64,000 nt of DNA from Moorena sp. SIOASIH (GTDB lineage: Bacteria > Cyanobacteriota > Cyanobacteriia > Cyanobacteriales > Coleofasciculaceae). The DNA lies in contig NZ_JAAHIH010000004.1 in NCBI RefSeq assembly GCF_010671925.1, positions 1 to 64,000 of the forward strand, read 5' to 3'. The notes beneath the pieces were generated by a model that searched no databases, was not told the origin of the DNA, and saw only the letters and a list, made by a program, of their open reading frames with translations. The first letter of the stretch is position 1. Each line of letters opens with the position of its first letter. Shown piece after piece: positions 51,038 to 60,466 of the stretch. A program made the position numbers and the translations under genes.

Positions 51038-53719
51038 TCATTTAGAGTCACTACAATCAGCATATTCTTGGATCAGTTTGGCAATTAATCCAGTCCAACC
51101 AGTTTGGTGGCTTGCTCCAATTCCTAAGCCACTATCTCCATGGAAATATTCATAGAACAGAATTAAATTGTGCCAATTCGGATCAGTTTTAAATTCATGA
51201 ATTTCGCCATAAATAGGACGATGACTGGATTGATTTTTCTGGAAAATCCGAATCAGACGCCGGGATAGTTCTACAGAAACTTCCCCAAGGGTCATCAGAT
51301 TACCTGAGCCTGTAGGGCATTCCACTTTAAAGGTATCTCCTAAATAGTAATGGAAAGTTTGCAAGGATTCAATTAAGAGATAATTAAGGGGCATCCAAAT
51401 CGGACCACGCCAGTTAGAATTTCCCCCAAATAACCCATTACTAGATTCAGCGGGTTCGTAGTCTACACGATGTTCATGATCATTGACATAGAATCGATAA
51501 GGATTATCCTTATGAAACTTAGAAATGGCTCGGATACCATAGTCACTTAAAAACTCATTTTCATCCAACAACTTGCTCAGAAGACGGCGGAATTTATCAC
51601 TTTTTACCACTTTTCCAAGAGTCATATAACATAGAGCAAGCATCCGCTTTGCGCCTACTCCCTTAGTTTCCATACAGGCAACATTGCGTTTGAGATCAGG
51701 GCGATGTTGAATAAACCACTCCAATCGTTTTTTAAAACCCGGAAGTTTATTGAGCGTCTCTGGTTCTATAGTAGTGACGGCAAACAGAGGAATTAACCCT
51801 ACCATGGAGCGTACTTTCAGGCGCAACTGTTCCTGATTAGGTAAGTGGAGCACATCATAGAAAAAGCCATCCTCTTCATCCCACAATTGCGTCTCATCTT
51901 CCCCAATATTATTCATAGCAGCGGCAATATAGAGGAAGTGTTCAAAAAACTTAGTAGCCATGTCTTCATAGACAGGGTTTTCTAAAGCTAATTCTAGGGC
52001 AATAGTGAGCATATTCAGACAGTACATTCCCATCCAGCTGGTGCCATCGGATTGCTCAATATATCCTCCGCTTGGAAGGTCTGAACTGCGGTCAAATACT
52101 CCAATATTATCTAAGCCTAAAAACCCTCCTTCAAATACATTGTTGCCGTCGAAATCTTTGCGGTTAACCCACCAGGTAAAGTTAAGCAGAAGCTTTTGAA
52201 AGACCCGTTCTAAAAACTGGCGATCGCCTGTTCCATGCAACTGTTTTTCGAGCTGATAAACTTGCCAGGTTGCCCACCCATGCACGGGAGGATTGACATC
52301 TGAAAAGTTCCATTCATAGGCGGGAATTTGCCCATTGGGATGCATATACCACTCCCGCGTCATTAAGTCAAGTTGATTCTTAGCAAAATCTGGATCAATC
52401 ATTGCTAAGGGGATGCAGTGGAATGCCAAATCCCATGCCGCAAACCAGGGATATTCCCATTTATCGGGCATCGAAATAATATCTGCATTGTTGAGATGAT
52501 TCCATTGCTGATTCCTGACTTTTAGGCGTTCTGGTGGAGGTGGCGGTTGATTGGGGTCACCCTTGAGCCAGGTTTCTACGTCGTAGTAGTAATACTGTTT
52601 ACTCCACAACAGTCCTGCGAAGGCTTGACGCTGAATATTACGCTGATCGTCATTGAGTCCGGGTGGTGCGATCGCATGGTAAAACTGATCCGCTTCTGAG
52701 CGACGGGTGGCAAGAATCCGTGAAAACTCACTGCCAAAGGGTTGGGGGATATTGGGAGCATCACTCAGCCACAGCTTAATCACCTGAGTCTCCCCAGCAC
52801 CAATAGTAAATCGGTAATGGGGAGCCACTTTTGTGCCGACTCTGCTAGGATTGACGGCATTCTTGTCACCCTGAACCACATAGTTGTTAATGCCATCTTT
52901 AACATAGGCAGACCGATTCTCTACCCCAAACAAGCGCTGATAATTGGTTTCGTTATCAGTAAATAATAATTCTGGTGAACCCTCACAGTAAAACCAGCGT
53001 TGTCCTAATGTGGGATGGGAGGCTTCCAGGACACTGAATTGGTGATCAGATTTAGCAACCTTGATTAGGGGTTTGGCAGAATTAGGATTCCAAGACCAAG
53101 TATTGCGGAACCAGAGAGTAGGTAGGATATGGAGGGTTTGAGGATCTGGTCCTCGATTAATGGCAGTAATTTGGATTAAAATTTGCTCCGCCGAGGCTTT
53201 GGCATACTCTAGGAATACATCATAGTAACGATTTTCCTGGAATACCCCTGTATCCAGCAGTTCAAACTCTGGTGCTTGCGGTCCCCGACGTTGGTTTTCC
53301 TGCACTAGCCAAGCATAGGGAAACTCAGCTTGGGGATATTTGTACAATCCCTTCATGTAGGAGTGGGTAGGAGTACTATCTAGATAGAAATAATACTCTT
53401 TAACATCTTCCCCGTGATTACCTTCAGGGCCGGTTAAACCATAAATCCGTTCTTTAAGGATCGGGTCTTTACCATTCCATAGCGCTAGGGCAAAACACAA
53501 ATACTGTTGATCATCACAAATACCTAAAATACCATCTTCACCCCAACGGTAAGTACGCGATCGCGCCTGGTCATGGGTAAAATAATCCCACGCTTGTCCA
53601 TCGGGGCTATAGTCTTCCCGTACTGTTCCCCACTGTCGCTCACTTAGGTAAGGACCCCAGCGTTTCCAGTGGATAATGTGATTTCGAGCTTCTTCGAGTC
53701 TTTGATATTCTTCAGTCAT
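51038..53719 (-). CDS. GH63-type glucosidase (MGH1-like glycoside hydrolase)
   Basis: An 893-residue intact protein. Its N-terminus has RWGPYLSERQWGTVREDYSP and its C-terminal part is an (alpha/alpha)6 catalytic barrel (WEYPWFAAWDLAFHCIPLAM, NWRGPIWMPLNYLLIESLQ, GANHQTGWTGLIAKLI-like end). These match the bacterial GH63/MGH1 family that hydrolyses terminal alpha-glucose units, such as glucosylglycerate or mannosylglycerate in some members. No signal peptide. Its neighbours are a debranching-enzyme remnant and a neutral invertase on the same strand, suggesting soluble-sugar or glycogen catabolism. The exact substrate is not evident. Confidence 0.85.
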   Translation of the reverse strand: MTEEYQRLEEARNHIIHWKRWGPYLSERQWGTVREDYSPDGQAWDYFTHDQARSRTYRWGEDGILGICDDQQYLCFALALWNGKDPILKERIYGLTGPEGNHGEDVKEYYFYLDSTPTHSYMKGLYKYPQAEFPYAWLVQENQRRGPQAPEFELLDTGVFQENRYYDVFLEYAKASAEQILIQITAINRGPDPQTLHILPTLWFRNTWSWNPNSAKPLIKVAKSDHQFSVLEASHPTLGQRWFYCEGSPELLFTDNETNYQRLFGVENRSAYVKDGINNYVVQGDKNAVNPSRVGTKVAPHYRFTIGAGETQVIKLWLSDAPNIPQPFGSEFSRILATRRSEADQFYHAIAPPGLNDDQRNIQRQAFAGLLWSKQYYYYDVETWLKGDPNQPPPPPERLKVRNQQWNHLNNADIISMPDKWEYPWFAAWDLAFHCIPLAMIDPDFAKNQLDLMTREWYMHPNGQIPAYEWNFSDVNPPVHGWATWQVYQLEKQLHGTGDRQFLERVFQKLLLNFTWWVNRKDFDGNNVFEGGFLGLDNIGVFDRSSDLPSGGYIEQSDGTSWMGMYCLNMLTIALELALENPVYEDMATKFFEHFLYIAAAMNNIGEDETQLWDEEDGFFYDVLHLPNQEQLRLKVRSMVGLIPLFAVTTIEPETLNKLPGFKKRLEWFIQHRPDLKRNVACMETKGVGAKRMLALCYMTLGKVVKSDKFRRLLSKLLDENEFLSDYGIRAISKFHKDNPYRFYVNDHEHRVDYEPAESSNGLFGGNSNWRGPIWMPLNYLLIESLQTFHYYLGDTFKVECPTGSGNLMTLGEVSVELSRRLIRIFQKNQSSHRPIYGEIHEFKTDPNWHNLILFYEYFHGDSGLGIGASHQTGWTGLIAKLIQEYADCSDSK

Positions 53720-53754
53720 AACTCAGGCCAGCTGCATCGCTTTTAAAATTGTTA

Positions 53755-54020
53755 GCTTAGTTGTTATTTGGTTGTTCGCGTAGCGTGGCCAAAGGCCAAG
53801 GTTAGTTAGTTGAAGGTTGAAGGTTAGTTAGTTGAAGGTTGAAGGTTAGTTAGTTGAAGGTTGAAGGTTAGTTGGTTGAAGGTTGAAGGTTAGTTGGTTT
53901 AAGGTTGAAGGTTAGTTGGTTTAAGGTTGAAGGTTAGTTAGTTGAAGGTTGAAGGTTAGTTAGTTGAAGGTTTAAGGTTAGTTAGTTTAAGGTTTAAGGT
54001 TAGTTGGTTGAATGTTGAAG
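53755..54020. repeat. 22-base GGTTGAA minisatellite
   Basis: About ten copies of the same 22-base unit as at 9820, immediately upstream of the GH63-type gene. It is preceded by a GTTCGCGTAGCGTGGCC palindrome (53773-53800). Confidence 0.95.
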
Positions 54021-54059
54021 GTCTGAATGCAATCAAGTATAGTTTGATCAGTTACTAAT

Positions 54060-54305
54060 TAGCCATTACCAATTAATAATTATTAATTATTAATTTGCCC
54101 TTACCAATCATTAATTATCAATTATCAATTATCAATTATCAATTACCAATTATCAATTACCAATTATCAATTATTACTAGGTACACTCAAATTTCTTATC
54201 CCGACTCCCGACTCCCGACTCCCGACTCCCGACTCCCGACTCCCGACTCCCGACTCCCGACTCCCGACTCCTGACTCCCGACTCCCGACTCCCGACTCCC
54301 GACCC
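54060..54305. repeat. (CAATTAT)n and (CGACTCC)n arrays
   Basis: CAATTAT/CAATTAC heptamers at about 54110-54178 and about 15 CGACTCC heptamers at 54199-54303. No gene in 53720-54361. Confidence 0.95.
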
Positions 54306-54361
54306 AAATGTAAAAAACCTACCCCTGTGAGGTGTCGCCGTGTCCCCGTGTAGCGCGTTAA

Positions 54362-55333
54362 CTATGGGTAATTATTCCAATTTGAAATCAGCAGCCAAGC
54401 ACGAAGCACTTCTGCTACACTCCAAGCTTGGGCAAAACACCCTCGTGGGGTCATGGGGGCATCCCCGTCAAAAATTTCACTAATCGTTCCTACACAAGCA
54501 GCTTGGAGGTGATTGGCTATGGGGTCAAGAAAAGTAAGGGCTGTGGTAGGATCGTTGTATACACGTAAATGAGCTTGGACAAAATGCCCGATTAACCAAG
54601 CCCAAGTGGTGCCTTGGTGATAAACGCTGTCTCGCTCAACAGGATTGCCACCGTAGTGTCCACTGTATTGGGGATGATCTTGAGAAAGCGATCGCAATCC
54701 ATAGGAAGTCAGCAAAGTTCGAGCAATCGTATCCACCACACTGCGCTGTTGCTCCCTATCCAGTAGGGGCGCAAGCCTTTCGCCATCTATCCAAGTCAGC
54801 TGGACTCCCGCTTCCCCTGCATAAATTAAACCATCGTTCTCTAAGTGAATGCTGTAGCGAGTTCCCCGACGATGCCAGTCAATTACCTCTTCTAGAATTG
54901 GAAACAATTCCGCTATCAACGCCTGATCTTGCCTTGCTTCGTAATAGGCACGGATTGCCTCGAAATACCAGAGTGTAGCATCCACGGTGTTGTATTCTGG
55001 TTTCGTTCCTACATCTGGAAAGAGATTGGGTAACATCCCTTGATCAATATAACGGGCAAAGGTGCGGAGAATAGTGCGAGCAACTTCAGGACGACCGGTC
55101 GATAGAGTCAATCCTGGCAAACTGATCATGGTATCACGCCCCCAATCCCCAAACCAAGGATACACTGCCATAATCGTTTTATCATCAGGTGCATCTACTA
55201 AGGGGCGGTTGACTATAAATTGGTCAGCCGCCCATACTAATTGCTGGATCCAACTGGGGGTAGTTTTGAGCTCATGGGCAGCATCCCAACCCTTGATTAA
55301 CTGCTGCTCGTAAAATTTCTCGTCCCAAGTCAT
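54362..55333 (-). pseudogene. Truncated glycogen-debranching enzyme (amylo-alpha-1,6-glucosidase domain)
   Basis: A 323-residue frame covering only the C-terminal catalytic (alpha/alpha)6 part: PSWIQQLVWAADQFIVNRPL, FGDWGRDTMISLPGL, NTVDATLWYFEAI, GEAGVQLTW and the end GCFAQAWSVAEVLRAW. The N-terminal half of the family (about 300 residues) is missing; its place is taken by short TCATTAG/TACTTGG repeats. About 100 residues are also deleted in frame after GVQLTW, replaced by IDGERLAPLLDREQQ. The frame itself is open, so a short product is possible, but the barrel would be incomplete. Confidence 0.75.
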
Positions 55334-55459
55334 TAGTCATTAGTCATTGGTACTTGGTACTTGGTAATTTTGGCAATTGTTAATTTAAAATTGGTACTTA
55401 CAAAGTACCAATTTTAAGTTATTTTAAGTTATTTTAAATAAATTTAAATAAATTTAAAT
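55334..55459. repeat. TCATTAG/TTGGTAC repeats between the debranching remnant and invertase
   Basis: Short direct repeats TACTTGG, TCATTAG and AAGTTATTTT fill this gap. They mark the breakpoint where the debranching-enzyme N-terminus was lost. Confidence 0.7.
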
Positions 55460-56896
55460 TTATTTGTTCATAGCAACAATTTCCGCAATATCCATAGAGC
55501 AAATCATCACAGCAGTGTCTTCAAAACTAACTAACTTAAGATGATCCGGATTATCTATCAACTGTTGTGCTGCTAAAAAGCCAGCAATTGTCCAGGTTTG
55601 AACTTTCCTAGCTTTTTTGCCAATCAGGCGACCATTTTTACCATCATAGTACTCTGGCCAGTTATCCTTAAGCAGGCATTGGGCAGCAATGGTTAAGGCT
55701 TTACGAGCCAGTTCAGATTTGCCAGTTTTTTGTGCTGCTGCTGCTAATTCCCACAACAAGAACGGCCAATTCCCCGCATTATGGTAAGACCAAGGAGTAT
55801 TTTTGGGATCACAACCTGTGATAATTTGCCAATCGCGACCTTCCAAAGCCGGAAAACAAACTTTCATGGGCATTTCTCCCACTAAATCCTCCCAGCGTTG
55901 CTCGATCAAGTCCATAATGGCTTGGGATTGTTCTTCAGTAGCTAGGGAAGTAATAATTGCCATTAAATTACCTTGGGCAAAAAAGCGAAAATCCATCCGT
56001 CCTGGTCCAAGGTTACCCACAAAATATCCCCCTGAATCTGGCAACCATTGCATTAGCCAATCAGGAATAGTGTCAGCATAGACATTAAACTTATTGATTG
56101 CCGCTTCACCGAACTCTTCCACATCGTAGCGATAGATTTCCTTGAGGCGGTCTAAATTCAACCAATAGTAATTCCGAATATGATAAGTCAGATGACCCAA
56201 GCGCTCCTTGACCACAGGAACATAATCATCTTCTGGCAACAACAACTCACTAGCCGCCTGCAACGCAGTGTAGAATAGGGCTTGAATATCCAACGGATAT
56301 CCATCCACTCCCATCCGTCGGTCAATCATGAAGGCACCATCCGGCACCAACATGGTGGGAAACAAATCAAATCGCTTAGTCAGACACAGATCTAGAACTA
56401 ATTTGATTCCCCGTTGGAACCGTGTCTGGTGGGCAAGGGCTTGATCACCAGTTGCCTTGACATAAGCCCTTAAAATCAGCAACCACCATAAGCCAGAATC
56501 TACTGGAGCAACTCGTGCGATCGCATGTTCCCCAAAATCCGCCCCTAAATGCTCTTGTTCCTTCTTATGTATCACTTTAAAGCTAGCTGGCATCAATCCA
56601 AGACCCGCCTTAAAGCAATCCATATGCTTTTCACGGCTTTGAAGCCCTAGGGTTTCGATCAGGAAATTGCGCACAATTCCTCCCTTGCCCCTCATCAGCA
56701 ATGCCATAGCCGACACCGCGAAATCCCGCGTAAAGCACTGGTCATAATTCAGGGCTTCCATATCCGGGTCTTTCGACGCTACTGTGCCCACGGGATTACC
56801 TTGATAAGAGATAATCGAATCTTCCAGCGCTTGCCAAGCTGCATCGATCAGATTACCTTCGCTTCCCATATAAAACTTCTCCTTTAAGTTGTCCAT
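55460..56896 (-). CDS. Alkaline/neutral invertase (GH100)
   Basis: A 478-residue enzyme of the cyanobacterial/plant GH100 family that hydrolyses sucrose to glucose and fructose in the cytoplasm. Features: EALNYDQCFTRDFAVSAMAL (catalytic Asp in FTRDF), HIPDS-like VAPVDSGLWWLLILRAY, GVDGYPLDIQALFYTAL, DFRFFAQGNLMAIITSLA, and CPKNTPWSYHNAGNWPFLLW near the C-terminus. Length and motifs agree with Anabaena invertases InvA/InvB. No signal peptide. Together with the GH63-type glucosidase this suggests a sucrose/glycogen utilisation module. Confidence 0.92.
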   Translation of the reverse strand: MDNLKEKFYMGSEGNLIDAAWQALEDSIISYQGNPVGTVASKDPDMEALNYDQCFTRDFAVSAMALLMRGKGGIVRNFLIETLGLQSREKHMDCFKAGLGLMPASFKVIHKKEQEHLGADFGEHAIARVAPVDSGLWWLLILRAYVKATGDQALAHQTRFQRGIKLVLDLCLTKRFDLFPTMLVPDGAFMIDRRMGVDGYPLDIQALFYTALQAASELLLPEDDYVPVVKERLGHLTYHIRNYYWLNLDRLKEIYRYDVEEFGEAAINKFNVYADTIPDWLMQWLPDSGGYFVGNLGPGRMDFRFFAQGNLMAIITSLATEEQSQAIMDLIEQRWEDLVGEMPMKVCFPALEGRDWQIITGCDPKNTPWSYHNAGNWPFLLWELAAAAQKTGKSELARKALTIAAQCLLKDNWPEYYDGKNGRLIGKKARKVQTWTIAGFLAAQQLIDNPDHLKLVSFEDTAVMICSMDIAEIVAMNK

Positions 56897-57059
56897 CTGG
56901 TTGATGCTAGCTTAACTCCTTTGAAAAAATCCTGAAGTACTTGGCTCGGATATCGAAAGACAGAGAAATTCGGGAACTTGGGATAAAGGAACTTCGGATC
57001 AAGGAACAGGGAATAGGTCAGAAGAATTGACGCAAGCCTTATCATAAAAATACTAATGC

Positions 57060-57200
57060 TGCAAGGTCTAACCAAACAACCTTGGCCTTTCGGCCACGCT
57101 ACGGGAACAACCAAACAACCTTCAACCTTCAACCAAACAACCTTCAACCTTCAACCAAACAACATTCAACCTTGGCCTATTGGCCACGCTACGCGAACAA
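57060..57200. repeat. CAACCTT repeats with CCTTGGCC palindromes
   Basis: CCTTCAACCTTCAACC units alternate with two copies of CCTTGGCCTTTCGGCCACGCTA / CCTTGGCCTATTGGCCACGC, ending CGAACAACC. The palindromes are members of the same small family seen in both IS607 tnpB genes. Confidence 0.85.
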
Positions 57201-57465
57201 CCCTATTTACCGAAAAAATTGGGTAATCGCGCCCCGTCCTTATAGGACGGCTTTATTTTTCAGCTAAAACTTGACAGTTTTCACAGAGCGTGTTATGATT
57301 ATATTATAAATAAAAAACTAAAAAGCTAGATAAATACTATCTAAAAATAAGTAGGCAACGTAAAAAATATGTATCAGATGCATATTGCGTAATTTGGTCT
57401 AACGACTCTTTACGTCTATGAAAAAAATTAGATTAAAAAAGTATCTATCTATCTATATAAAAAAA

Positions 57466-57516
57466 AAGCGATGCAGTGGCCTCACGGGGGTTTCCCCCAC
57501 TCGCGCTTTGCATCAA
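57466..57516. repeat. Palindrome GCGATGCAGT ... CTTTGCATCAAG
   Basis: A related sequence lies at 2608-2661. Function unknown. Between 57200 and 57530 the DNA is AT-rich with no gene. Confidence 0.55.
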
Positions 57517-57529
57517 GACAAGGTACGGT

Positions 57530-57666
57530 GGGGCACACCGAAACCTGGGTCATAGACCCTCTACGCTTGGGGAGAGGAGACCTCTATTTTTCCTGGCTCC
57601 GGCCTGGTTGAACAAGTCATCTCGTTGAATCAAGAATCCCCGTCCATAAGCGGGCGGGGAGTGTCA
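57530..57666 (-). mobile_element. Solo IS605-type end, possible TnpB guide-RNA remnant, inverted relative to 61233
   Basis: The segment from GGGCACACCGAAACCTGGGT to the hairpin CCCCGTCCATAAGCGGGCGG is the reverse complement of 61233-61375 with few differences. It has the layout of IS200/IS605 right ends, where TnpB guide RNAs are made, but no tnpB is adjacent. It ends at the stop codon of the next gene. Confidence 0.55.
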
Positions 57667-57668
57667 AT

Positions 57669-58178
57669 CTAGTCACTCAGGACCGGCTCCAGCAACATTG
57701 CCGTACCTACAGGAAAGGGATAGGAGATATTTTCGGTCAGGGCAGATACTCGATAAAGCATCGCTCCCCCTTCTCGATTTTGTTCTACCCCATCCATCAC
57801 AATGCGCAGGACATTGCCTGGTTTGACCGGTTTATTCAAGGTCACTGTAAGAGCCATACCACCTTCAGGACTCTTAGAAACTGCTGTGGTTGCCGCCACT
57901 CTCTCACCAAACTGATTAGTAACGGTTGCTTTGCGAACACCAGCGAGATTGGTACATTCAATCACAACAGCATTAATTGGAAACGCAGCCACAGCAACCG
58001 TAATAAAATGCCTATCCCCTGCAGCTCCAGCAATTCCAGCGCTGGCAACATAGGGAGCATTCGGTACAAAACCCGCTTGAGCCTGAGCCGCTGGTACCAG
58101 ACTAGGGATGGCTATAGGCAGCACAGATGCAGCGAATGCTAGGGCTGAAACTGCTCCGAAAACTTGTTTTTTCATCAC
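57669..58178 (-). CDS. Secreted beta-rich protein of unknown function
   Basis: A 169-residue protein with a signal peptide (about 1-34, ending AQAQA). The mature part is beta-strand-rich and hydrophobic with PINAVVIECTNLAGVRKATV, VTLNKPVKPGNVLRIVMDGV and MLYRVSALTENI. This resembles DUF2808-type cyanobacterial secreted proteins in layout, but I am not sure of the family. The stop codon is embedded in the flank of the IS605-type end remnant at 57530-57666. Confidence 0.55.
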   Translation of the reverse strand: MMKKQVFGAVSALAFAASVLPIAIPSLVPAAQAQAGFVPNAPYVASAGIAGAAGDRHFITVAVAAFPINAVVIECTNLAGVRKATVTNQFGERVAATTAVSKSPEGGMALTVTLNKPVKPGNVLRIVMDGVEQNREGGAMLYRVSALTENISYPFPVGTAMLLEPVLSD

Positions 58179-58404
58179 TCAATCGTCTTGGGATACCAGA
58201 CTTAAACAACGTTGAGTTGATTTTAGAAAAGACCTATGGAAATTGTCTGCCTGAAAAAATCGGGAATTTGACCTAGATTGGAGTGCGCCATCTGCTGGTA
58301 ATAGTCGTAAAAAATTGCAAAAAATTGCTTCATTGCACGAAAATTTTGGCAATTCTATGTCAAAGTAAAGCTAGTGTTTGGTGTGTTGGCTTTCAACCTA
58401 GTCA

Positions 58405-59793
58405 ATGATGGCAGACGAAGCCCTAGCTGTTTTGGACACAATTTTGCCCGATTACTCCTTCAGTAACCTTCAAGAGACCGTCTTCTGTGAAGTTTGGGAA
58501 GGGAAGACTTACGCTGAGATTGCCGAAAGCTGCGGCTATGAGCATAGTTACATTAGAGATGTAGGATTCAAACTTTGGCAACGTCTCTCTGTGGCTCTCA
58601 AACAAAAAGTTACCAAAAGTAATGTCCGCTCAGTTTTGAGGCGGTACTCCCGAGCTCAGCTATCCTCTCTAGGGATTTATGGCTATCACGACAGGATCAA
58701 AAGCAGTTTCGGTAATTCCCTATACCCTGCTCTGGTACCAGAGCTAGATTTTCCCAGTGGTCCGGTACCACTGAACTCCAATTTATACATCGAACGTCCT
58801 CCCATTGAAGCGCTTACCTACGCAGAAGTTAGCAAACCAGGTAGCCTGATTCATATTAAAGGCCCCAGACAGAAAGGAAAGACTTCCCTAGTGCGAAGGA
58901 TTGTGGCTTATGCGAGGAAACAGGGCTTTCGTACTGTTACTTTAAGTTTACACCGAGCTGACTCCCAAGTTTTCACTAACCTGGATAAGTTCTTACGTTG
59001 GTTTTGTGCCAACGTCAGTCGGCAATTGGGTTTATCCCTCCAACTGGATCACTATTGGGATTCTGACATTGGCTCTAAGGTCAGTTGTACCACTTACTTT
59101 GAAGACTATTTGCTAGAGCAAGTCGATAGGCCAATTGTTATTGCTTTAGATGAAGTGAATCAAATTTTTGAGTATCCAGAACTTTCTAGGGATTTTCTGT
59201 CTTTGCTACGCTCTTGGTATGAGGATGCTAGGGAACTGGAAATTTGGCAAAACGTAAGATGGGTGATAGCTCATGCTACAGATGTATATGTGCCACTAAA
59301 ACTTAATCAATCGCCCTTTAATGTTGGCCTAGCCATTAAACTCCCAGAATTTACCAATGAGCAAGTGCTAGACTTAGCCCAGCGTCATGGTTTGGATTGG
59401 GCAAAAGGTGACCAAGCCATGAAACGTCTTGCTCCTTTAGTGACTATGGTAGGTCGTTGTCCCAGTTTAATTCGTCTTGCCCTTTATCATCTCACCAAAC
59501 AAGATGTTAGCTTAGAACAATTACTAGAGGAAGCACCAACTCAAACTGGAATTTATAGTAACTATTTGCGTTACTATCTAGCCGCTTTGTTACCCCATCA
59601 TGACCTATTTGCTGCTTTTAAGGAAGTAGTCATGGCCACAGAAAGTGTGGAATTAGAAGCACTAACTGCTTATAAATTGGAAAGCTTGGGTTTGATCAAA
59701 ATTCGCGGGAATCGAGCCACAGCTAGTTGCGAACTATATCGTCTATTTTTTAAAAATCAATTTCTGAATGGCATAAGAGTTAGTGGTGATTAG
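58405..59793 (+). CDS. vMAP-type N-terminal HTH plus AAA-like ATPase
   Basis: A 462-residue protein. Residues about 1-85 form a helix-turn-helix domain of the vWA-MoxR-associated (vMAP) type (LQETVFCEVWEGKTYAEIAE, CGYEHSYIRDVGFKLWQRLS). Residues about 115-400 are an AAA-like STAND-type ATPase: Walker A GPRQKGKTS, Walker B VIALDEVNQIFE, then a winged-helix lid. This architecture is frequent in cyanobacterial effector/conflict modules, where such proteins act as sensors or NTPase switches. No effector domain is fused and no vWA or MoxR gene is adjacent. Intact. Confidence 0.75.
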   Translation: MMADEALAVLDTILPDYSFSNLQETVFCEVWEGKTYAEIAESCGYEHSYIRDVGFKLWQRLSVALKQKVTKSNVRSVLRRYSRAQLSSLGIYGYHDRIKSSFGNSLYPALVPELDFPSGPVPLNSNLYIERPPIEALTYAEVSKPGSLIHIKGPRQKGKTSLVRRIVAYARKQGFRTVTLSLHRADSQVFTNLDKFLRWFCANVSRQLGLSLQLDHYWDSDIGSKVSCTTYFEDYLLEQVDRPIVIALDEVNQIFEYPELSRDFLSLLRSWYEDARELEIWQNVRWVIAHATDVYVPLKLNQSPFNVGLAIKLPEFTNEQVLDLAQRHGLDWAKGDQAMKRLAPLVTMVGRCPSLIRLALYHLTKQDVSLEQLLEEAPTQTGIYSNYLRYYLAALLPHHDLFAAFKEVVMATESVELEALTAYKLESLGLIKIRGNRATASCELYRLFFKNQFLNGIRVSGD

Positions 59794-59804
59794 TTATTAG
59801 TCAT

Positions 59805-59900
59805 GGTAAGCACTCAGCTATCAGCTATCAGCGTGTCGCGTATCAGCCATTAGCCTTGGCCTATGGCCAAGCCCAAGGCTAATGGCCACGCTACGGGAAC
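59805..59900. repeat. GTAAGCACTCAGC half-element and CCTTGG palindrome
   Basis: GGTAAGCACTCAGCTATCAGC begins a member of the TIR family without a visible matching end; it runs into an inverted repeat CCATTAGCCTTGG ... CCCAAGGCTAATGG (59848-59886). Confidence 0.6.
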
Positions 59901-59918
59901 AGTTAATATGAAATCCGG

Positions 59919-60100
59919 CTAAATAGTTACTGTTAAGCATTTGCATCCTGCCAAAGCCTGAAAATGGGTTAGTCCCCGGATCAACTCAGGCTGTTTGAGC
60001 AGTACGCAACAGCGATTAGGTAAAGCCGACGCTTCGCGAACACATAGAAGTTGCTCTAACTCCTGGATGTTCTCAAAGGTTCGGTTAGCAATCGGCTGAT
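59919..60100 (-). pseudogene. IS630-family transposase remnant (C-terminus)
   Basis: Read on the minus strand it gives PIANRTFENIQELEQLL, then NRCCVLLKQPELIRGLTHFQ and a stop at 59919, which matches the C-terminal end of IS630-type transposases. VREASALP between the two blocks is coded by a TTCGCGAAGCGTCGGCTTTAC palindrome inserted in frame. The rest of the transposase is gone. TATGAAATCCGG just beyond the stop resembles the MITE ends at 10535. Confidence 0.7.
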
Positions 60101-60103
60101 CTC

Positions 60104-60390
60104 AGGCAATTAGAAGTGATTTGGGTCGCAGATCGGTTATTCGGGCAAGAACTTTGCTCATGCAGTCCAACAAGAAAATCGGGATCATGTGCGAGTGGAA
60201 GTGATTGATCGAACATCAAAGGAATTTGAGATTCTACCTGGCGCGATGGATTGTCGAACGGACGTTTGGTTGGCTCAACGGATTTCGGCGTAAGAGTCAC
60301 GGATTATGAGTTGTACACGACCAAAGCGCGAAGCGATGAAAAATGGCTCGCTTATTCGTTTAATAACTCGCCGATTAGCTTCTTAAGCTT
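60104..60390 (+). pseudogene. IS5-family DDE transposase remnant
   Basis: In shifting frames the segment codes QQENRDHVRVEVIDRTSKEF and then RWIVERTFGWLNGFRRKSHG, typical of the C-terminal part of IS5-family transposases around the last acidic residue. It contains at least one frameshift and an early stop. It faces the IS630 remnant, showing nested decay of elements here. Confidence 0.7.
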
Positions 60391-60466
60391 TTATTTACAA
60401 ATCAGCTCTGAGAAGTGCCATATAATCAGCGTGCAAGCTGAAAAAACACTCAATTAGGAAAATCAA

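Noticed and set aside
58405..59793. A larger defence operon around the vMAP/AAA gene
   Set aside because: The flanking genes are a secreted protein and transposase remnants; no nuclease, protease or toxin gene accompanies it on the same strand.
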